This document shows, in pieces, positions 18,963 through 28,762 of a stretch of DNA of 64,000 nt (positions within the stretch are counted from its first letter, which is position 1; every line of letters begins with the position of its first letter). The stretch covers positions 1-64,000 of the forward strand of contig ATWE01000021.1 in NCBI GenBank assembly GCA_000421085.1, read 5' to 3'. The notes under the pieces were generated by a model, which worked only from the letters and a program-made list of their open reading frames with translations, was not told where the DNA came from and did not search any database. Both the position numbers and the translations under genes were made by a program. The DNA is from Ensifer sp. USDA 6670. Lineage in GTDB: Bacteria > Pseudomonadota > Alphaproteobacteria > Rhizobiales > Rhizobiaceae.

Positions 18963-19733
18963 ATGGCCGCGCTCGAACTCGACCTCTTCCTCTGCCGCAC
19001 CGATAATTACGGTGTGCTCCTCCACGACCGGCTTAGCGGCGCCACCGCATCGATCGACGCACCGGAGGAACGGCCGATCCTCGACGCGCTCGAACGGCGC
19101 GGCTGGCAACTGACGCATATCCTCACCACGCATCACCACGGCGATCATGTGGCTGCGAATACCAGTCTGAAAGAACGCTTCGGCCTGACCATCATCGGCC
19201 CGAGGAACGAGGCGTCGAAGATCCCCGGCATAGACAGGACCGTCGGACATGGCGACCGCTTCGACTTCGCCGGTCATCCGGTCGATGTCATCGAAACGCC
19301 GGGGCACACGTCCGGCCACGTCTGCTACCATCTGCCTGAGGACAGGCTGCTTTTCGCCGCCGACACGCTTTTCGCCCTCGGATGCGGCCGCCTCTTCGAG
19401 GGAACGGCCGAAACGATGTGGCAGTCGCTGAGCCGGCTGATGGCGCTTCCCGACGACACGGCCATCTATTTCGGCCATGAATACACCCTTGCCAATGCCC
19501 ATTTCGCCGTCACGGTCGATCCGGAAAATGCGGCACTGAAGGAGCGTGCGGCCGAGATCGAGGAAACCCGCTCGGATGGCGGCTTCACCGCGCCGACGAC
19601 GATGGGCCTGGAAAAGCGGACGAACCCGTTCCTGCGCGCCGGCGATCCGAAGATCCGCGCGCTGCTCGGCATGGAAGAGGCGAGCGATGCCGCGGTCTTC
19701 GCGGAAATACGAAAGCGCAAGGACAATTTCTAA
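18963..19733 (+). CDS. gloB: Hydroxyacylglutathione hydrolase (glyoxalase II)
   Basis: 256 residues, a metallo-beta-lactamase fold enzyme. The binuclear metal motif THHHGDH is at residues 56-62, followed by [30 protein letters not shown] and [11 protein letters not shown], all typical of GloB. The C-terminal glutathione-binding domain ends with the usual KR...F pattern. It hydrolyses S-lactoylglutathione to lactate in methylglyoxal detoxification. ATG 18963 follows GGAGGACCGAAAC. Its stop codon overlaps the start of the next gene (TAATG). Confidence 0.93.
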   Translation: MAALELDLFLCRTDNYGVLLHDRLSGATASIDAPEERPILDALERRGWQLTHILTTHHHGDHVAANTSLKERFGLTIIGPRNEASKIPGIDRTVGHGDRFDFAGHPVDVIETPGHTSGHVCYHLPEDRLLFAADTLFALGCGRLFEGTAETMWQSLSRLMALPDDTAIYFGHEYTLANAHFAVTVDPENAALKERAAEIEETRSDGGFTAPTTMGLEKRTNPFLRAGDPKIRALLGMEEASDAAVFAEIRKRKDNF

Positions 19734-20176
19734 TGGCGGCTCGGGAAATGAGGGCGGCGGCTATCATTGAAACGCTGGGTCTCGCCCGGCATCCGGAAGG
19801 CGGCTGGTACGGGGAGACGTTCCGCGATGCCAATGGTGGCGCGCGTGGCCACTCGACGGCCATCTACTACCTTCTCGAACGGGGCGACCGTTCGCATTGG
19901 CACCGGGTGCACGATGCCGCCGAGGTCTGGCACTACTACGCCGGCGCGCCGCTCGAGCTCAGCATCGCCGAGCCGGGCAGGTCCGCTTCGCAGACCCGGC
20001 TGGGTCCCGACCTGCTCGGCGGAGAAAGGCCGCAACAGATCGTTCCCGCCGGCTGGTGGCAATCCGCCACTTCGCTTGGGGAGTGGACGCTTGTCGGTTG
20101 CACCGTCGCACCCGGCTTCGACTTCGCCGCCTTCGAAATGGCGCACCCCGATTGGCGGCCGCCTGAAGGGCTCTAA
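19733..20176 (+). CDS. DUF985 cupin-domain protein
   Basis: 147 residues with the family wording LGLARHPEGGWYGETFRD, STAIYYLLERGDRSHWHRV and GCTVAPGFDFAAFEM. This is a single small beta-barrel (cupin_5/DUF985). The His residues at HWHR and HYY are possible metal or ligand contacts. It overlaps the gloB stop by one base, so the two are translationally coupled. A detoxification-related role is possible from context only. Molecular function unknown. Confidence 0.88.
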   Translation: MAAREMRAAAIIETLGLARHPEGGWYGETFRDANGGARGHSTAIYYLLERGDRSHWHRVHDAAEVWHYYAGAPLELSIAEPGRSASQTRLGPDLLGGERPQQIVPAGWWQSATSLGEWTLVGCTVAPGFDFAAFEMAHPDWRPPEGL

Positions 20177-20179
20177 GGT

Positions 20180-21067
20180 CTACTCCGCCGGTTGCGCGGC
20201 CCTGCCCTTGCGGAAGATCATGTCCTTCGCCGCAAGCACGGCGCCGCCCGTCACCAGCAGGCAGGCAGCAAGGATCCGCCAGGACGGCTCGGCAAAGCCG
20301 AACAGAATGAGGATCAGGGTCGAAAGCACCGGCGCCGCATAGCTCGCAACGCCCAGGAACTGGATGTCGCCGTTCTTCACGCCGTAGTCCCAGGCATAGA
20401 AGGCGGCACCGACCGGGAGCAGGCCGAGCCCGGCCACGGCGAGCCACTCGAAGGCGGCTTCAGGCCAGACCGTCGTTTCGAGTCCGAGATGGCAGAGGAA
20501 GGACAGAGCTGACGTCGCAAGACAGAAACCGGTCACGACATCAGTGGATACCGCGTCGAAGCGGCGCGTGATCAGCGAATAGCCGGACCACGTGAAGGCG
20601 CAGAGGAATGCCGCGCCGTAGCCGAGCGCATAGGCGTCGTCGAAGGCGATGCCGTTGCGCGCAACGATCAGGATCGTTCCGACCAGGCCCGCAAGGGCGC
20701 CTGCGACATGGTGCCAGCGGAGCCTCTCGCCCGGCAGCAGCGCCGAGCCGACGACGATGAAGAGCGGCCAGAGATAGGCGATGAGCCCCGCCTCCACGGC
20801 CGGCGCATTGCGAAGCGCAGTGAAATAAAGAAAGTGGTAGCCGAAAAGACCGGCAATGCCGATGATCCACACCTTTGCCGGCTGCTTCAGAAGCGCGAGG
20901 CGCTCGGGCTTCGACGCCAGGACGGCGATGCCGGGCAGACTGCCTATGAGAAAGCAGACGGCCGAAAGCTGGAACGGCGGCATCTTGCCGGATGCGGCAG
21001 TAAAGAGCGCCAGCAGCGACCACATGAGGATCGCGGTGAAACCGATCAGCGTTGCCCTGAACTTCAT
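20180..21067 (-). CDS. EamA/DMT-family exporter, YddG-like
   Basis: 295 residues with ten hydrophobic segments in two EamA halves. The N-terminus (IGFTAILMWSLLALFTAASGKMPPFQLSA) and the LRNAPAVEAGLIAYLWPLFIV stretch strongly resemble YddG, an aromatic amino acid exporter in enterobacteria. Substrate by analogy only. ATG 21067 starts directly at the first membrane segment. It converges with the cupin gene; a hairpin repeat starts 20 bases upstream of its start codon. Confidence 0.88.
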   Translation of the reverse strand: MKFRATLIGFTAILMWSLLALFTAASGKMPPFQLSAVCFLIGSLPGIAVLASKPERLALLKQPAKVWIIGIAGLFGYHFLYFTALRNAPAVEAGLIAYLWPLFIVVGSALLPGERLRWHHVAGALAGLVGTILIVARNGIAFDDAYALGYGAAFLCAFTWSGYSLITRRFDAVSTDVVTGFCLATSALSFLCHLGLETTVWPEAAFEWLAVAGLGLLPVGAAFYAWDYGVKNGDIQFLGVASYAAPVLSTLILILFGFAEPSWRILAACLLVTGGAVLAAKDMIFRKGRAAQPAE

Positions 21068-21086
21068 TCCCGCCTCCGCGCGGCCT

Positions 21087-21190
21087 GCATGTTTCCTTTG
21101 ATCGTGGCCGATTAAAGGACAAAAACATGCAGCAGATCAAACTGCTAAAGCGACCTTTGCGCGTCTGATAAGACGCGCGCCGCTGTAGAT
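21087..21190. repeat. 44-bp hairpin element plus second hairpin, copy A
   Basis: The first unit, 21087-21130, has outer arms GCATGTTT / AAACATGC and inner arms CCTTTGATCG / CGATTAAAGG. The second unit contains GCGCGTCT-GATA-AGACGCGC with outer CTAAAGCG / CGCTGTAG. Both units are nearly identical to 60876-60980; only the first is present at 47621-47664. Confidence 0.85.
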
Positions 21191-21301
21191 TTCGGCGGAC
21201 GCTGCCAGCAACCCACCCGAATCCTGATCTATCGCGCTTATGTGATTCCGGAAAGAGGGGCGATTCTTGGGGGCGCGTAACGATTGAGCCCACCGGCGGG
21301 C

Positions 21302-22078
21302 TCAGTCGCCGAAGCGCGTCGCCGAAACCGTGACCGCTCCGATCTTCGTCGGTATGCGGGCGTAGACCGGAGCATAGACGTCCACGCCGTTCGCCTTCGC
21401 GTACCAGATCTCCATCGTCCCCAGGCGGCGCAGATATTCGACGTCCTCGCGGCCCTTCCGGTATCCCGCCTTCGGTACGAAGCGGATGCCGCAGACGATC
21501 ACCTCGCCCTCGAATCCCCTGGTTTTGAAGTTTCGCGTTCCCTTCGGAGACAGTCTTATGTCGAGCCGCGATTCCCCGTCGAAGATCGGCAGCGTGTTGG
21601 GGCAGACCCGGGCCCTGGCCGGAATGAGCAGACCGGAAAGCGGGTCCAGCACATTGCGCATGTCCCGGCTCGTGACCGGCACCCAGTTCTTCGGCAGCGG
21701 ATTGCGCTTCGGAACCATGCTCGCCCGGACGACATTGCCGTTTCGGAAGCTCACATTGATGGCCCGGCCCTTGCGGCCGCTGCGGTAGGACATGGAATAT
21801 TCGCTTGCCCGGAGATGGTCGCGGTCGATTACTCCGGAGACACGCGTCTGCCCCGTGGTGCGGCTGATGATATCCACGAGTCCCGCCGAATTCAGGGTTC
21901 CCGAGATCGTGTAGCGATTCTTTTCGACCTCGGTGTGGAACGATGCGCGCGCCAAAGGCAGGCCGGCGAGCGCGATGCTGTAATCCGTCTGGTGCGAGAC
22001 TTCCGCAGCGAGAGGGGCTGTGGAAAACATCATGGCGGCCGCGAGTGCCGGCGCGCGAAAACCAATGCACAACTTCAT
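21302..22078 (-). CDS. DUF3108-family periplasmic protein
   Basis: 258 residues with a signal peptide (FRAPALAAAMMFSTAPLAAE, cleavage after about residue 25). A beta-rich mature domain shows DYSIALAGLPLARASF and a C-terminal GTMEIWYAKANGVDVYAPV, as in DUF3108 proteins. Function unknown; an envelope role is likely. ATG 22078 (MKLCIG) is taken because the signal peptide follows; an ATG at 22105 would lengthen it by 9 residues. It diverges from rpmB. Confidence 0.85.
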   Translation of the reverse strand: MKLCIGFRAPALAAAMMFSTAPLAAEVSHQTDYSIALAGLPLARASFHTEVEKNRYTISGTLNSAGLVDIISRTTGQTRVSGVIDRDHLRASEYSMSYRSGRKGRAINVSFRNGNVVRASMVPKRNPLPKNWVPVTSRDMRNVLDPLSGLLIPARARVCPNTLPIFDGESRLDIRLSPKGTRNFKTRGFEGEVIVCGIRFVPKAGYRKGREDVEYLRRLGTMEIWYAKANGVDVYAPVYARIPTKIGAVTVSATRFGD

Positions 22079-22508
22079 GCCCGAAAGCCCCGTTCTCTCC
22101 TGCATGATCCTTGATACCGGAACGACTCAAAACGGAACCATGCAGCGTTTATAGTGTTGCAACGCCTTGCCGACGCCGACGAAAGTCGGCGCATTATGTC
22201 GCAATCCCCCGGAATGCAGGCGGTTTGCGGCATTTCTGCGCCCGTTGGAACTCTGGCGCAGTCCTCACGAAAAGGATAGCGCATCGGCCGCTGTCTTGGA
22301 ATGCGTCTTGCGCGCCGGAACGGCCGTGCTAATGAGTGCAGAACAGGCGAAATCGCCCCGTTCGCTGGGGAATGCAAAGGTTTGACTTGACTGGCGGGCC
22401 ACCTGTGACTATAGAACCGCGACTTTCCAATAATGGCCAACAGGAACGCGGCCTGGGCTCTAGGCCCGCTACCGCATTGTCCGGCGGCGATAAGAGAATA
22501 GGTGTACC
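22079..22508. other. Intergenic region between DUF3108 gene and rpmB
   Basis: 430 bases. They hold the rpmB promoter and a GCCGAC-GAAA-GTCGGC hairpin at 22175-22190 without a T tract. Short frames here have no ribosome sites and no recognisable protein. Confidence 0.55.
22387..22415 (+). promoter_or_regulatory. Sigma-70-type promoter for rpmB
   Basis: TTGACT (22387-22392), 17 bases, TATAGA (22410-22415). This is close to consensus at ideal spacing, about 95 bases before the rpmB start. A TTGACT at 22382 is a less well-spaced alternative -35. Confidence 0.6.
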
Positions 22509-22799
22509 ATGTCCCGTAGTTGCGAATTGACCGGCAAGGGCGTCCAGTCGGGCAACAATGTCAGCCATGCCAACAACAAGACCAAGCGCAAGTTCCTGCC
22601 GAACCTGTGCAGTGTCACGCTGATTTCCGATGCTCTCGGCCAGCGCTTCCGCCTGCGCGTTTCCGCTGCGGCTCTTCGCTCGGTCGAACACCGCGGCGGT
22701 CTCGACGCCTTCCTGCTGAAGGCCGACGAAAACGAGCTCAGCATGCGCGCCCGCCTGCTGCGTCGTCAGATCGTCAAGAAGGCTGCCGAAGCCGCCTGA
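22509..22799 (+). CDS. rpmB: 50S ribosomal protein L28
   Basis: 96 residues, the alphaproteobacterial length. The N-terminal [20 protein letters not shown] and [10 protein letters not shown] are diagnostic of L28, and the C-terminus is basic ([11 protein letters not shown]). There is a near-consensus promoter upstream and a strong hairpin directly after the gene, so it is a single-gene transcription unit. Confidence 0.97.
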   Translation: MSRSCELTGKGVQSGNNVSHANNKTKRKFLPNLCSVTLISDALGQRFRLRVSAAALRSVEHRGGLDAFLLKADENELSMRARLLRRQIVKKAAEAA

Positions 22800-22830
22800 T
22801 AGCGACGGTACGTCTGCCGAGACCTTGAAG

Positions 22831-22863
22831 AGGCTTGCGGGTTCGCCCGGCAAGCCTTTTTCT
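22831..22863 (+). terminator. Rho-independent terminator of rpmB
   Basis: AGGCTTGC-GGG, loop TTCG, CCC-G-GCAAGCCT with a single bulged G, then TTTTTCT. It starts 31 bases after the rpmB stop. Confidence 0.85.
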
Positions 22864-22935
22864 CGTGTCGTCCATCGCCGCGCAAGCACCCTGACTGCGC
22901 ATCCGTCAACTGGTGGCATAACCCAGGATAAAAAA

Positions 22936-23574
22936 ATGCTGATGAACCGTACGTTCTTCCTCTATGTGGCGCTGATGACCTTCGTGGTCGTGGCGTCGAA
23001 TTTCCTCGTCCAGTATCCGCTCCCCGGTTCGATCGCCGGGATGCAACTGGGCGACCTCCTGACCTGGGGCGCCTTCAGCTATCCCTTCGCCTTCCTCGTC
23101 ACAGACCTGACCAATCGCCAGTTCGGGCCGCGAATCGCGCGCCGCGTCGTCGTTGCCGGCTTCGCGGTCGCCGTCATGCTCTCCGTTCTCGCCGCGACGC
23201 CGCGCATCGCGATCGCTTCCGGTTCAGCCTTCCTGCTCGGCCAGCTTCTGGATATCTCCGTCTTCAACCGGCTGAGACGCCAGACCTGGTGGCGGGCGCC
23301 GCTCGCGGGCTCGCTGATCGGTTCGGCCCTCGATACGGCGATGTTCTTCTCTTTCGCGTTTGCCCCGTTCTTCGTGTTCTTAGGTGCGAATGACGGCTTT
23401 GCGCTGGAGACCGCGCCCGTTCTCGGCCTGCTCAGCGTCGATGCACCGCGCTGGATTTCCTGGGCGCTCGGCGATCTCGCGGTGAAGATACTCTGCGGTA
23501 TCGTCCTGCTGCTTCCCTATGGCGCGCTGATGAGCGTCGTCAGACCCATGCCGGCGGTAAAAGCAACAACCTGA
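22936..23574 (+). CDS. VUT-family (queuosine precursor-type) membrane transporter
   Basis: 212 residues with about six membrane segments. The stretches FVVVASNFLVQYPL, LTWGAFSYPFAFLVTDLTNRQFGPRIARRVV and SGSAFLLGQLLDISVFNRLR are typical of the YhhQ/VUT family, some of whose members import the queuosine precursors preQ0/preQ1. Substrate not shown here. ATG 22936 (CAGGATAAAAAA upstream) is chosen because the ORF start at 22825 lies inside the rpmB terminator. Confidence 0.87.
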   Translation: MLMNRTFFLYVALMTFVVVASNFLVQYPLPGSIAGMQLGDLLTWGAFSYPFAFLVTDLTNRQFGPRIARRVVVAGFAVAVMLSVLAATPRIAIASGSAFLLGQLLDISVFNRLRRQTWWRAPLAGSLIGSALDTAMFFSFAFAPFFVFLGANDGFALETAPVLGLLSVDAPRWISWALGDLAVKILCGIVLLLPYGALMSVVRPMPAVKATT

Positions 23575-23585
23575 AAACCTCAGAG

Positions 23586-23605
23586 CACTTCCGCATGCGG
23601 AAGTG
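23586..23605. repeat. 20-bp perfect palindrome after the VUT gene
   Basis: CACTTCCGCATGCGGAAGTG is a perfect palindrome. It starts 12 bases after the stop codon and is preceded by AGAG, so it looks like a variant of the TTAGAGCA repeat whose core became self-complementary. It lies between convergent genes. Confidence 0.6.
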
Positions 23606-23649
23606 TGTGGTTTTCAACGCATTGGAGCGGCGGGGCATTCGGCCCCGTT

Positions 23650-24642
23650 TCACTTGATCAGCCGGAATTCGAGCATCAGGTTTCGCTCTAGAATCGAGTG
23701 GTTGTCGTCCGAAACCAGGATCACCCGGATCTCGCCGTCAGGCCGCGAGATGACGTCGAGCGCCTCCATATTGTCGATCTGGTAGCTCATGTCCGCTTCG
23801 AGCATGACGTCGCCGTCGACCACGGCGCCAGGTCGGATGTCCCCCGCGGCGATACGGCGAATACGCATGCCGAGACCGGAGGCGAAATTGAATCGCCGCT
23901 CGAGGAGAAGCAGGTCGCCATCGGGCAGGAAGGCGCCGTCGGTCACCGAATAGGGATCGGCGCGCACGACCGTGAAGGCGCCTTTCATCGGCCCCTCCAA
24001 TATCCCCGCAAAAAGATTGTCCGCCTTGTCGACGCTGCGCTCGGAGACGACCACGGCCGCGCCGCGAAGCGGGCCGTTCTTGGGCGCGATCGCGATCGCC
24101 TCGATGCCGCCATTGCTGCGCAATTCTTCGACGGAGAACGGCAAGGCGATCTGCCCCTGGGGACGCGCCTCGGCGAATCCCGGAAAAGGATAGATTTCGA
24201 TGCGCGGCGACTGCTCGAAGCTGACGATCGTCTGACCTTCGCGAAGGGCCAGCCCTTCGGAATCAACCCGCCATTTCTCGAGCTGAGCTTCGCCCTTCGC
24301 ATCGGTCATCGGCGTAACCGTCAGATCGGTCAGCCCCTCGAGCCCGCCGGCATCGTCGCGGATGACGGCCCCCTCGACCCAATGGCCCGTGTCCATCACC
24401 GCGACGAAGGACTGGCCGTCCGGCAGAAACCGGATCGCCGACAGCGCACCGAACAAAGGGTTGGCCGACGTCATCTCGATGCCGCCGACGAACGCGAGCG
24501 CGCCGAAGACCGTTTTGTCGGAGCCGACCTTGAACTGGGATATCTGCCGGCTCTTGACCGGCACGATCTCGCGCGCCGGCTCCGCACGCGCGGCAGCAGC
24601 CGAAATCAGCAGGAAAAGCACGGCGAAGTTTCGGCAGAACAT
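23650..24642 (-). CDS. Esterase-like activity of phytase family protein
   Basis: 330 residues with a signal peptide (NFAVLFLLISAAAARAEP). The mature domain has the DVSRP/propeller-like features of this periplasmic family: FGALSAIRFLPDGQSFVAVMDTGHW, IEAIAIAP, VVVSERS, VTDGAFLPDGDLLLLERRF and NMEALDVI. The phytase-like name is by homology and activity is uncertain. ATG 24642 fits the signal peptide. The frame extends to a TTG at 24687 that overlaps the cobT stop (TTGA), so coupling to cobT is possible. Confidence 0.82.
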   Translation of the reverse strand: MFCRNFAVLFLLISAAAARAEPAREIVPVKSRQISQFKVGSDKTVFGALAFVGGIEMTSANPLFGALSAIRFLPDGQSFVAVMDTGHWVEGAVIRDDAGGLEGLTDLTVTPMTDAKGEAQLEKWRVDSEGLALREGQTIVSFEQSPRIEIYPFPGFAEARPQGQIALPFSVEELRSNGGIEAIAIAPKNGPLRGAAVVVSERSVDKADNLFAGILEGPMKGAFTVVRADPYSVTDGAFLPDGDLLLLERRFNFASGLGMRIRRIAAGDIRPGAVVDGDVMLEADMSYQIDNMEALDVISRPDGEIRVILVSDDNHSILERNLMLEFRLIK

Positions 24643-24683
24643 CTGAGGAATGACCTTAAGGGGTGGCCGCGACCGGAAACCCG

Positions 24684-26579
24684 TCAACCGGCGCGACGCG
24701 CCCCGCCCGGGCGGCGGCGCATACTCTCGTCCTCGAAGAGCGCCGCAAGCTGATCCGTCATCGCCCCTGCCAGTTCGTCCGCATCGACGATGGTCACCGC
24801 GCGGCGATAATAGCGGGTGACGTCATGTCCGATGCCGATCGCAAGCAGTTCGACCGGCGAGCGGGTCTCGATCTGCTCGATAACGGCGCGCAGATGCCGT
24901 TCGAGGTAATTTCCGGGGTTCACCGACAGAGTGGAATCGTCGACCGGCGCACCGTCCGAGATCATCATCAGGATGCGTCGCTGCTCGGACCGCGCCAGGA
25001 GACGATCATGCGCCCACATCAGCGCCTCGCCGTCGATGTTCTCCTTGAGCAGTCCCTCGCGCATCATCAGGCCGAGATTGCGGCGCGCGCGCCGCCAGGG
25101 CGCGTCGGCAGACTTGTAGATGATGTGCCGCAGATCGTTGAGGCGGCCCGGTGACTGGGGCTTGCCGCCGGCAAGCCACTTCTCGCGCGATTGCCCGCCC
25201 TTCCACGCCTTGGTCGTAAAACCCAGGATTTCGACCTTTACGCCGCAGCGCTCCAGTGTGCGCGCAAGAATGTCGGCGCAGGTCGCGGCGACGGTGATCG
25301 GCCGGCCGCGCATCGAACCGGAATTGTCGATCAGGAGCGTGACGACCGTGTCGCGGAAATTCGTATCCTTCTCGCGTTTGAAGGAGAGCGGCTGCATCGG
25401 ATCGATGATGATGCGCTGCAGGCGGGCGGAGTCGAGATAGCCCTCTTCGAGATCGAACTCCCAGGACCGGTTCTGCTGTGCCATCAGGCGGCGCTGCAGG
25501 CGGTTTGCAAGGCGCCCGACCGCGCCCTGGAGATGGGCGAGTTGCTTGTCGAGAAAGGCGCGCAACCGGTCGAATTCCGCCTCGTCGCAGAGCTCCTCGG
25601 AGGCGATGGTTTCGTCGAACTCCCGGGTATAGACCGAATAATCGACCTTCTCGTTGAAATCCGCGAAGGGATGGTTCGGCCGCTTCACCTCGCCGGGCGT
25701 TTCGCTGTCCTCGTCGCCCTCGTCCTGGAGATCGTCGTCGGAAATTTCCGCGCCGTCCATCTCGCCTTCTTCCATCTGCTCCTCGGCAGACTGGTTTTCG
25801 TCGGCGGGCGCGGCGTCGGAGCCTTCTTCCTCGTCGCTGGCGTTTTCGTCCTGCTCCTGGCTGCGCGGCTGGTCCTCGTCGGTCTCGCTCTCCTGCTCGT
25901 CCGGCTCGTTATCGTCCTCGCCGTATTTCTCGGCGACATCCATCGAAGACAGCATGTCGCGCACGACGCGGGCGAAAGCCTGCTGATCGTTGATCGTACC
26001 GGCCAGATTGCGCATGTCGGGACCGGCCTTCTGCTCGATGAAGTCGCGCCAGAGGTCGAGGACCTGACCAGCCGACTCCGGCGGCTTCTCCCCGGTCAAT
26101 TTCTCGCGCACGAGCAGTGCCACGGCCTCTTCGAGCGGCGCGTCCGATTGGGCGTCGATCGCAGCGAAATTCGCCTTGGTGTATTTTTCCTCGAGCATGG
26201 AGGAGAGGTTGCCCGCCACGCCCGGCATCCTGAGTGCGCCGATCGCCTCGACGCGCGCCTGCTCGACCGCATCGAAGATCGCCCGGGCATCCGCCCCTTG
26301 CGGCGACATCGTCGCATGGACCCGAGCATCGTGGCAGGCCTTGCGCAGCGCCATGGAATCGCCAAGGCCGCGCGCCACTGCCAGCTCCTGACGGGTCGGG
26401 CGCTTGGAGAGCTCCGGCAGCCGGATGCGTTCGGCTGTCATTCCCGGCCGCTCATTGGCGAAAGCGACCTCCAGCTCCGCATCGCCGGCGATCGACCGGA
26501 TGCAGCCGGAAAGCGCCCGCTTGAACGGTTCGGCGGCGTTTTCCCTCGTAGTCGGTTTCGCCTTGGAATTCGAACTCAC
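24684..26579 (-). CDS. cobT: Cobaltochelatase subunit CobT
   Basis: 631 residues, normal for aerobic CobT. There is a helical N-terminal region, a long Glu/Asp-rich central stretch (about residues 225-300) and a C-terminal von Willebrand A domain with MIDAS motif [10 protein letters not shown]. With CobS it forms the AAA+ complex that, together with CobN, inserts cobalt into hydrogenobyrinic acid a,c-diamide during aerobic cobalamin synthesis. The start is GTG 26579 after AGGAATTGTC. It lies 49 bases downstream of cobS on the same strand. Confidence 0.96.
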   Translation of the reverse strand: MSSNSKAKPTTRENAAEPFKRALSGCIRSIAGDAELEVAFANERPGMTAERIRLPELSKRPTRQELAVARGLGDSMALRKACHDARVHATMSPQGADARAIFDAVEQARVEAIGALRMPGVAGNLSSMLEEKYTKANFAAIDAQSDAPLEEAVALLVREKLTGEKPPESAGQVLDLWRDFIEQKAGPDMRNLAGTINDQQAFARVVRDMLSSMDVAEKYGEDDNEPDEQESETDEDQPRSQEQDENASDEEEGSDAAPADENQSAEEQMEEGEMDGAEISDDDLQDEGDEDSETPGEVKRPNHPFADFNEKVDYSVYTREFDETIASEELCDEAEFDRLRAFLDKQLAHLQGAVGRLANRLQRRLMAQQNRSWEFDLEEGYLDSARLQRIIIDPMQPLSFKREKDTNFRDTVVTLLIDNSGSMRGRPITVAATCADILARTLERCGVKVEILGFTTKAWKGGQSREKWLAGGKPQSPGRLNDLRHIIYKSADAPWRRARRNLGLMMREGLLKENIDGEALMWAHDRLLARSEQRRILMMISDGAPVDDSTLSVNPGNYLERHLRAVIEQIETRSPVELLAIGIGHDVTRYYRRAVTIVDADELAGAMTDQLAALFEDESMRRRPGGARRAG

Positions 26580-26628
26580 GACAATTCCTTCTTCAACCGG
26601 ATCGGCCGTTATGCGAGCACATCGATTT

Positions 26629-27624
26629 TCAGGCGGTCGCTTCCAGCACGATGTTGGCAGCGCTCTCCTTGAGTTCGACGCCGAAGGCGCGCTGGTAATG
26701 CTCGGCGACCAGCGCCCGCTCCAGTTCGTCGCACTTGTTGAGGAAAGTCACTCGGAACGCAAAGGCGATATCGCCGAAGATATAGGCGTTCTCGGCCCAG
26801 GTGATGACTGTGCGCGGGCTCATGACGGTCGACAGGTCGCCGTTGATGAAGGCGGCACGGGTCAGGTCGGCGACGCGAACCATCTTGGAGACCGTCTCGC
26901 GGCCCTTGTCGGCGACGAAGCCCTTGACCTTGGCGGAAACGATATCGACTTCCTTGTCGTGCGGCAGGTAATTGAGCGCCGTTACGATCGACCAGCGGTC
27001 CATCTGGGCCTGGTTGATCTGCTGCGTACCGTGATAGAGGCCGGTCGTGTCGCCGAGACCGACGGTGTTCGCCGTAGCAAACAGCCGGAAGGCCGGATGC
27101 GGGCGGATGACGCGGCTCTGGTCGAGCAGCGTCAGGCGGCCGGAGGACTCCAGCACGCGCTGAATCACGAACATCACGTCGGGCCGGCCGGCATCGTATT
27201 CGTCGAAGACGAGCGCGACATTGTGCTGATAGGCCCAGGGCAGGATGCCATCCTTGAACTCGGTCACCTGAAGCCCGTCCTTGACGACGATCGCGTCCTT
27301 GCCGACAAGATCGATACGGCTGACATGGCTGTCGAGGTTGACACGCACGCATGGCCAGTTGAGCCGCGCCGCGACCTGCTCGATATGGGTCGACTTGCCG
27401 GTGCCGTGATAACCGGAAACCATCACGCGCCGGTTGTGGGCGAAGCCGGCGAGAATCGCGAGCGTCGTCTCGCGATCGAAGAGGTAGTCCGGGTCGATTT
27501 CAGGCACATAGGCATCGCCCTTCGAATAGGCCGGAACGCGCAAATCCGTATCGATGCCGAAAGCCTCCCGGACAGAGACCGTCGTGTCGGGGAGGTTGGA
27601 AATGTCGAGGTCAATCTTGCTCAT
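26629..27624 (-). CDS. cobS: Cobaltochelatase subunit CobS
   Basis: 331 residues, AAA+ ATPase of the aerobic cobaltochelatase. Walker A is GYHGTGKST, Walker B is [13 protein letters not shown], and a sensor region follows at [19 protein letters not shown]. Length and sequence match the classical CobS. The two adjacent ATGs (27627, 27624) are resolved to 27624 by the GGAG spacing. It sits between the J-domain gene and cobT on one strand, the usual rhizobial order. Confidence 0.96.
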   Translation of the reverse strand: MSKIDLDISNLPDTTVSVREAFGIDTDLRVPAYSKGDAYVPEIDPDYLFDRETTLAILAGFAHNRRVMVSGYHGTGKSTHIEQVAARLNWPCVRVNLDSHVSRIDLVGKDAIVVKDGLQVTEFKDGILPWAYQHNVALVFDEYDAGRPDVMFVIQRVLESSGRLTLLDQSRVIRPHPAFRLFATANTVGLGDTTGLYHGTQQINQAQMDRWSIVTALNYLPHDKEVDIVSAKVKGFVADKGRETVSKMVRVADLTRAAFINGDLSTVMSPRTVITWAENAYIFGDIAFAFRVTFLNKCDELERALVAEHYQRAFGVELKESAANIVLEATA

Positions 27625-27699
27625 CATAACTCCAGAGCGGACGCCCGCCGGCACCCGCGCATTCGCCTGCAGATAGTGCTTCTGTCATAATCCGGGTTG

Positions 27700-28326
27700 T
27701 TAGCAGAAACCAGCCTGTTTTAACAATTGGTAGGCTTGAATAACCGCCCGAAAGCGGTCTTCCGACCCCCTGTCTCCGCCATTTGCGTCGGGGTGGTGCT
27801 TCTTGACGAGCTCCTTGTATGCCGCCTTGATGTCGGCGGTCGTCGCCGAGGCCGCAAGCCCCAGCGTCTCGAAGGCCTTGGCCTCGAGCGTCTTCAGCTT
27901 GCGCAGGCGCGGCTCGTGCCGCGCCTGGCGGGCGCGCGCTTCGTTGAAAAATCCGAAAGGATCTCGCATGCGCGCCTGTGCGCCGGCGGTGCCTGAGCGC
28001 ATCTGCGACTGTGTCGGGCCGTTGCGGGCGCTCTTATTGACGCCGACCGTCCAGGTCGGACGATGGCCGGTCACCGCTTCCTTCTGGTAACGGGCGATCT
28101 CGGTGTCGGAGAGGCCGGAAAAATAATTGTAGCCCTTGTTGTACTCCTTCACATGCTCGAAGCAGAACATGAAATATTCGCCCTCGGCATTGCGCCCGAC
28201 GGGTGCCCGATGGACTGCGGTCTTGTCGCAGCCATCCCATTGGCACACCGGCGCGGACGGCTCCACGCGCGCTTGACCCCGGGGGCGCGTTCGGATGCGG
28301 TCGAAATATTTTGAATCGAGCTTCAT
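27700..28326 (-). CDS. J-domain (DnaJ-class) protein
   Basis: 208 residues. The C-terminal J-domain carries the HPD motif in ELVKKHHPDANGGD. The N-terminal part holds two Cys pairs (CQWDGC and FCFEHVKEYN region) that may bind metal. This is the alphaproteobacterial DnaJ-like protein usually found beside cobS and bolA. The J-domain is expected to stimulate an Hsp70 partner; the client is unknown. ATG 28326 (MKLDSKYFDRIR) is chosen. It diverges from bolA. Confidence 0.9.
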   Translation of the reverse strand: MKLDSKYFDRIRTRPRGQARVEPSAPVCQWDGCDKTAVHRAPVGRNAEGEYFMFCFEHVKEYNKGYNYFSGLSDTEIARYQKEAVTGHRPTWTVGVNKSARNGPTQSQMRSGTAGAQARMRDPFGFFNEARARQARHEPRLRKLKTLEAKAFETLGLAASATTADIKAAYKELVKKHHPDANGGDRGSEDRFRAVIQAYQLLKQAGFC

Positions 28327-28474
28327 GGCGCACATTATGGGGTTTGCAGGGGGCCACAACAAGAATTGACAAAACGGAATGTTACTGGCTTTGTGCGGGC
28401 ATTTTGCATTGCGTGGGAGACGCTGCCGCCTGGCTCCACCCCGTGCGGCAAAACAGGGAAATAGGACTGATGAC

Positions 28475-28756
28475 ATGTCACTGCAACGCCGCATCGAAGA
28501 GAAGCTGACGCAAGCCTTCCATCCCGAGCGGCTGATGGTGATCGATGAGAGTCATCAGCATGCCGGTCACCAGCCGGAATTCGACGGAGGCGGCGAAACG
28601 CATATGCGCGTCCGCATCGTTTCGAGCGCCTTTACCGGCATGAGCCGTGTGGCACGCCACCGCGCGATCAACGACCTGTTGAAACCGGAGCTCGATGCCG
28701 GCCTCCATGCTTTGGCGGTTGAACCCGCAGCGCCAGGAGAAGCGACGCGCTGGTGA
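28475..28756 (+). CDS. bolA: BolA-family protein
   Basis: 93 residues: MSLQRRIEEKLTQAF, then HQHAGHQPEFDGGGETHMRVRIVS and the conserved FTGMSRVARHRAINDLL. The HAGH wording and Cys-free loop place it with BolA-like proteins that pair with monothiol glutaredoxins in Fe-S or iron signalling. ATG 28475 fits the family start. It diverges from the J-domain gene, and its stop is 6 bases from the end of the convergent CBS-domain gene. Confidence 0.92.
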   Translation: MSLQRRIEEKLTQAFHPERLMVIDESHQHAGHQPEFDGGGETHMRVRIVSSAFTGMSRVARHRAINDLLKPELDAGLHALAVEPAAPGEATRW

Positions 28757-28762
28757 AGTGCC

